A model generated the notes under the pieces. It was not told the origin of the DNA, searched no databases, and worked only from the letters and a program-made list of their open reading frames with translations. A stretch of DNA of 64,000 nt, taken from Nematostella vectensis. Taxonomy: Eukaryota > Cnidaria > Anthozoa > Actiniaria > Edwardsiidae. The position numbers and the translations under genes were made by a program. Below, piece after piece: positions 60,301-64,000 of this stretch. Within the stretch, counting starts at the first letter, position 1. Every line of letters begins with the position of its first letter. Location: NCBI RefSeq assembly GCF_932526225.1, contig NC_064041.1, forward strand, positions 10,770,813-10,834,812. Reading direction: 5' to 3'.

Positions 60301-63137
60301 AGACAGCACCTCGCCATCAACTGTTACCACTTCTAAAACACAACAACATGAGCAAAAAAATAATCAGCAAGAGATCCCTAGAGCAGTTATACAGTATGTG
60401 AGCATGCTAAGAGCAGGGTCAGATTCAGGGGGATATCCACACCTGATTAAATAAAAATATGTCATATCTCTTTGTTTTGATAAAATACCAAGTAAAGTAT
60501 CAAAGTGATCTTTAATAAACCTCTAATCCAGCCCCCCCCTTTTTTTTGAACCCGACCCGGGTTCAAATCCCACCTCACCTACCCAGTTTTAAGAGGTTAT
60601 CTGAAGTGCAGCCATAACTGCTGGCCAGAAAACCTATCCCACCAATCAAAGTGAGTCCAGCCACACCTAGCTGCGAGTACGAGCCAAGAGGAATAGCAAA
60701 ACCATGCTTGTATAGCTCACTGTCAACATCATTTTGTCTAGAACCAGGAAGGACTGTTGCAACCTGTGACCATAATTCTACACCTTAAGTGAATACTGTA
60801 GAATTGATGGTAATGATGAGGGTGCAGTGATAGTAATAACAGGGATGCTATGATGATGATAGGTGATGGTGCTACAGCGGTGTAGCCTGGGGGATGGCCA
60901 GCCCCCCCCCCCCCCCCTTCTAGAATCCAAAAATACTGTAAATATGTGAGACATTATCTAAAATACAAGAGAAAATGCCTTGCAAGGACCTTTTGGGCCC
61001 CCTCCTGTTACAAATCCTGGTTATGACGTTGTTGCTAGTTATATTGTCAGAAATGCTGGTACAGTGATGGTGATAATGATGAAGATAGTCATGTTGATAA
61101 CAATAACAATTGTGGCTAATGTAGTGGCAATCATGTTCACAGTGATTATTGCATAGAAGCTAGATAGTTCCCTGTGATGATGATAAATTTGGATGGTCAC
61201 TTCAAACTTTTCTATTCACCTTATTGTTCCTGTCAACAGTTACACCTTTCATATGTGAGAAATCAATGACAACTGCATCGTCATCAATCGCAAGGTCACC
61301 TGTTGCACCACTGCTCACACACAAATCCAACTAAACAAACACGGAATCAGTATATGGTATTGAAGATAAATATTAAGCATTTCTATTATAAACACATAAC
61401 ACTACAAACTTCATGACAAAAGTCAATATCATATCAACATCTTTCATCAACAAAAACAAAACCACTTGCTGCAGTGAGAGAGAGATTAAGAGAGACAGAG
61501 AGAGTGGGGTGGGCGGGGGAAGTAGAAAGGGGAGGGTAATCTTTTCATGTGCCATTTCAAATGTAAATGCATGCAATGAAGATTAAACAAAACTTTAACT
61601 GCATGTATTTGCATTATACAATGCAATGCAATGCAATAAACTTTATCTAACAAGGGTATACATAGTAACCATAAAAATATAGTTTTGTATACTATTGGCT
61701 TTATTTGTACAACAGACTTCCTAGCTTGCTTTCTGTCATTTTTACCGACCTAAGTTAAGGTCAGTGCCGTGTCTCATAAACATCCAATTGAAGCGCGAGA
61801 AAAATCAATGTCACAATTAACCTCATGATTGCTTTTTTATGCTTTTGGCATCTTGTTTCTTGCAGCTCTTTCATCCTCTTTCAAAATGAACTCTATACAA
61901 TAAGCTGACAAATTCGGATTAACATAAATAGTGCAACCAATCCTTCCTTGTGACTGGATAGAAAAGAAATAGAAACTAAAAAGATTTTAAAACTTTTTTC
62001 AGGTTTCGTTATTTTCATATGCACGCTAAAGAAAAGCATTATTTTAAACGAGAAAGCGCATATATTATTTTTGTATTTTTCGTGGCAAAAATATGCAAAT
62101 CAAAATCATGTTGTCCTCTCTGCGCACCCAATTTTTGTACTGATTATTGAGAAAAATAAAACCCAAAACCACCCCTACCAGAGCTGTAGCAGACCATGTA
62201 AGATTGGGGGCATAATACAGAAACATTAGGAAAATATTGGGGGCAGGGGCGTAACCAGGGGGGTGGCCTAGCGGGCCCGGGCCTCCCCTTTTAGCAGCCA
62301 AAAATACAGTAAATGTATGAGACACATACCTGTCAACTCTCCCGCATTAGGCGGGAGTCTCAAGATTTTGGACCCCTTCTCTTGCTCTCCCGCGTTGAGC
62401 ACCAAATCTCCCGCTTTTAGCAGTTTTTTATCGTTTCCAAAAAATTATTCTATAGAAAATCGTCATTTTGCCTATTTTCTTTTAAAATATTTAAAACAAT
62501 TATTCCCTTGTGCAGCGCAATTTATCTAACACCCTCGTGAGATCTATAAGTGGATTTGTTCGCGAAAGCTTTCTTTACGGCAAACGCCTGCGAGGTTATA
62601 CCCACCCCTCCCCCCAAAAAAATTAATATACCCCACCCCTCCTCCAAAAAAATTCTCAAGCCTTGAGATTTTCGGAGGTTGACAGGTATGGAGACATCTA
62701 AAATACAGGAGAATATGCCTTGAAAGTCCCTTTTGGGCCCCCTCCTGTTAAGAATCCTGGCTACACACTGGGCACAGCCACACCCCTACTGATCATTTCC
62801 TAATAGCTTCTTTAAAATCTTGGGGGGGGGACATGCCCCATGTGCCCCACCCCCTGCTGTGGCCCCGCCTACTAGCTTTGGTCAGACCTGTCCCATCAAG
62901 TTGGAACATATTTTAAAAATCAACAAGCTACATGGTTTATCAGCTAACCTGATTCCCAGTACAGAATTTAACGGTCTTGACAACATCTTCTGTGCACTTG
63001 ACTTTCACAAATGCAAGCGGTCTTTTGCTTAGAAGGACAGCGTTCCAAACTTTCTTGATTTCATGGGAATAGCCACTATCTTCCGGAAGGACAACTTTTC
63101 CCTTGATCTCCGAACTCAAAATAGAGAAGTCGGCCAT
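54343..63137 (-). CDS. FAD-linked oxidoreductase of the berberine-bridge-enzyme-like family, complete, 8 exons
   Basis: Exons: 63137-62949, 61330-61220, 60763-60583, 60332-60239, 59220-59044, 57562-57366, 55543-55381, 54559-54343. All junctions keep phase and give 442 aa. The PCMH-type FAD-binding half shows RPLAFVKVKCTEDVVKTVKF, VIDFSHMKGVTVD, GVAGLTLIGGIGFLASSYG and ELFWGMKGFGANFG. The C-terminal half ends in the BBE motif ALKKKYDPENVL. Such enzymes oxidise alcohols, sugars or alkaloids with FAD; the substrate is unknown here. The residue triplet usually written GGH, whose histidine binds FAD covalently, reads SSGAT here, and the second attachment Cys is Ser (IPLGSYSQLG). FAD may therefore be bound non-covalently. 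No signal peptide is evident. Intron 6 is filled by a 24-bp array; the 5' neighbour starts divergently 400 bp away. Confidence 0.9.
54955..55165 (+). mobile_element. Probable tRNA-derived SINE
   Basis: GGGTGGCGCAATCGTCATAG resembles a polymerase III A box, and GGGTACGACTCCCTG about 60 bp further resembles a B box. The distance fits a tRNA-like head. A body of about 100 bp and an A-rich tail (CACCAAAAAACAACAATAAC) follow. It lies in the last intron of the FAD oxidase gene, opposite to it. Confidence 0.5.
55600..57310. repeat. 24-bp minisatellite, about 71 copies, in FAD oxidase intron 6
   Basis: The unit is of the ATGGAGGGTACGTTTAGCGC type plus AAGT. Variants are GCGCCAGT, GCGCTAGT, AACGCAAGT and AAGTTT. 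It occupies nearly the whole 1.8-kb intron, stopping about 50 bp from each splice site. Both strands are open for more than 560 codons because the unit is 24 bp and stop-free; these frames lie inside an intron and are not called as genes. On the coding strand, intron retention would meet a TAG 27 bases into the intron, before the array. Confidence 0.95.
57563..59043. other. FAD oxidase intron 5, with a GC-rich MITE at about 58262-58435
   Basis: CAGGGGCGTAGCATGGGGGT at the left is mirrored by a right end containing CCTGCCACGGCTACG. The interior includes GTGCCCCCATTGTTTTCTTA, as in the 7455 element but in the opposite orientation. The rest of the intron holds no recognisable gene. Confidence 0.65.
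59400..60238. other. FAD oxidase intron 4, C-rich transposon debris
   Basis: Several runs of seven or more C separated by words such as TGCCCCCC and CATGCCC, consistent with eroded copies of the GC-rich MITE family. No gene seen. Confidence 0.5.
60880..61025. mobile_element. GC-rich MITE copy
   Basis: CGGTGTAGCCTGGGGGATGG at the left, a C run, ATACTGTAAATATGTGAGAC and CTTTTGGGCCCCCTCCTGTT at the right. The same order of words occurs, interrupted, at 62246-62775. Confidence 0.65.
62246..62775. mobile_element. GC-rich MITE interrupted by a second MITE (nested)
   Basis: The outer element (CAGGGGCGTAACCAGGGGGG ... GGCCCCCTCCTGTTAAGAAT) is split at GAGACA. The inner element, about 62327-62689, starts ATACCTGTCAACTCTCC and ends GGAGGTTGACAGGTAT, with GAGACA repeated on both sides. 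The unbroken order is seen in the copy at 60880-61025. A further GC-rich copy abuts at about 62770-62880. Confidence 0.72.
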
Positions 63138-63536
63138 TTCTTACATTAGCCAGCAATGCATTTCTTTACACTTCTCTAATCACATATACAAAAGGAGGTA
63201 GTTAAAAAACAACGTGTTAATTGACGGTGTGAACAAATCATTAAAACTGGCATAATAGCCAAGGCGTTCCTAAGAAAGACATGCAAGAGTCTGGGCCGAC
63301 TGGCTGACTAAATGTTATAGGAACGCCTTGTCATTCCCTGATTTCGTTGAGCGAAATTTCCTAAAACCCTAAACATTTCAAATAACGCTAAAAAAGATTG
63401 AAGTTTATTTTGTCACATAAAGCAAATCATATAGTTGATGTGACTTTGAACTTAATTCTAAATTTTTTTGTTTTAATTTTACGGAATTCTGTGCCAAATG
63501 TACCGCAGTCGCATTTAGCAGTTGGTCTGATGATAA
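63138..63536. promoter_or_regulatory. Divergent promoter region between the FAD oxidase and the right-edge gene
   Basis: 399 bp separate two opposed start codons. AAGGCGTTCCTA near 63261 is mirrored by TAGGAACGCCTT near 63319, a short inverted repeat. No clear core promoter motif seen. Confidence 0.5.
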
Positions 63537-63821
63537 ATGGCATCCTGTTCTCTGCAAGCGTTTCTCGAGAGATCGAGACGCATATATTATTCGCCATCAT
63601 TGTTTTCTGCAAAGAGCCTGCAAGCAGTGTCTGTTCTGCGAAATCGGATGTCATCTGTGTCAGGAAACAGCCACAAAAAATCCAATGATACACCTGACGA
63701 TTGTCAAAAAGACAACACAGATGAAAAAACGAATGGACTTCTGAAGCACTCTGTTGTTGATCTTGAAAAATTATCAGAAGCTGAGAAGGAGATCTACTTT
63801 GCTCATAAAACTGCTTGCGAG
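63537..63821 (+). CDS. First exon of a probable mitochondrial protein, partial
   Basis: From ATG at 63537, 95 codons run to a donor GAG|GTAGGTAG at 63821/63822, in phase 0. The first 40 residues (MASCSLQAFLERSRRIYYSP...) are rich in Arg and Ser with no acids apart from one Glu, like a mitochondrial presequence. A disordered Asp/Lys-rich linker follows, then LSEAEKEIYFAHKTACE. That last motif resembles the start of the small C1orf53/DUF5522 domain, but too little is visible to be sure. A TCAG at 63994-63997 could be the next acceptor, right at the window edge. Confidence 0.6.
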
Positions 63822-64000
63822 GTAGGTAGATCTCAATGGCTCTGCTTAAATTTGATTTTGATTGTAAATATCTCAAATCGAATTGTAAACATCTTAAATA
63901 GAAATACCATTAATCAGTTACAGCAATCAGTAATACTTTCATGATTATAATCTTAATTAAAATTGCTTTTTTGTCTCTTCAACTTTTATCATGTCAGAAG

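Noticed and set aside
60545-60585. tRNA gene suggested by GGGTTCAAATCCCACC
   Set aside because: The B-box-like word has no matching A box or cloverleaf; it lies at the donor of FAD oxidase exon 3.

Overview
The window is eukaryotic nuclear DNA from a metazoan. Genes are split by GT-AG introns, the products are animal families, and much of the sequence is minisatellite and short inverted-repeat transposon. A ciliary dynein assembly factor, urate oxidase, a cGAS-like enzyme and an OAS-like enzyme together suggest a marine invertebrate. An anthozoan cnidarian is my best guess, but this is inference; nothing in the window proves the species.

Layout, left to right. 918-7146 (-): 5' half of urate oxidase, with its 3' exons beyond the left edge. 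7147-10920: intergenic, holding an inverted duplication, a 20-bp satellite and a DNA-transposon insertion whose empty site also survives. 10921-14294 (-): KLHDC10-like Kelch protein, head to head (263 bp) with DNAAF5/HEATR2 at 14558-33184 (+). All 19 DNAAF5 exons can be placed and they join in frame to 840 aa. 33185-36107: inverted repeat and an 88-bp satellite with higher-order structure. 36108-37673 (+): Mab-21/cGAS-like nucleotidyltransferase with an intact catalytic triad and an internal 8-residue repeat, followed by a 1.9-kb satellite and two relics of its own 3' end. 40980-53383: two divergent modules of a coiled-coil gene (-) and a small C2H2 zinc-finger exon (+), at 40980-43585 and 49334-50811. 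A degenerate third copy lies between them, and a 3.7-kb CACTA-like transposon is inserted in the first module. The second zinc-finger exon can be spliced in phase onto a complete 2'-5'-oligoadenylate-synthetase-like gene ending at 53383. 54343-63137 (-): an 8-exon FAD-linked oxidase (442 aa). 63537-63821 (+): first exon of a probable mitochondrial protein that runs off the right edge.

Two themes stand out. First, two different template-sensing nucleotidyltransferases of innate immunity (cGAS-like and OAS-like) lie within 17 kb, among duplicated zinc-finger and coiled-coil genes. This looks like a fast-evolving immune neighbourhood. Second, several tandem repeats are built from a splice junction itself. 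The unit carries the exon end plus the donor in urate oxidase, in DNAAF5 (two neighbouring introns, one array of about 112 copies) and in the second coiled-coil gene. It carries the acceptor plus exon start in the OAS gene, and a less clear case abuts a DNAAF5 acceptor. The KLHDC10 intron array carries a branch-point and acceptor look-alike in every unit.

Coordinates of exons were read by eye from splice consensus, reading phase and family similarity. No alignment or search was run.
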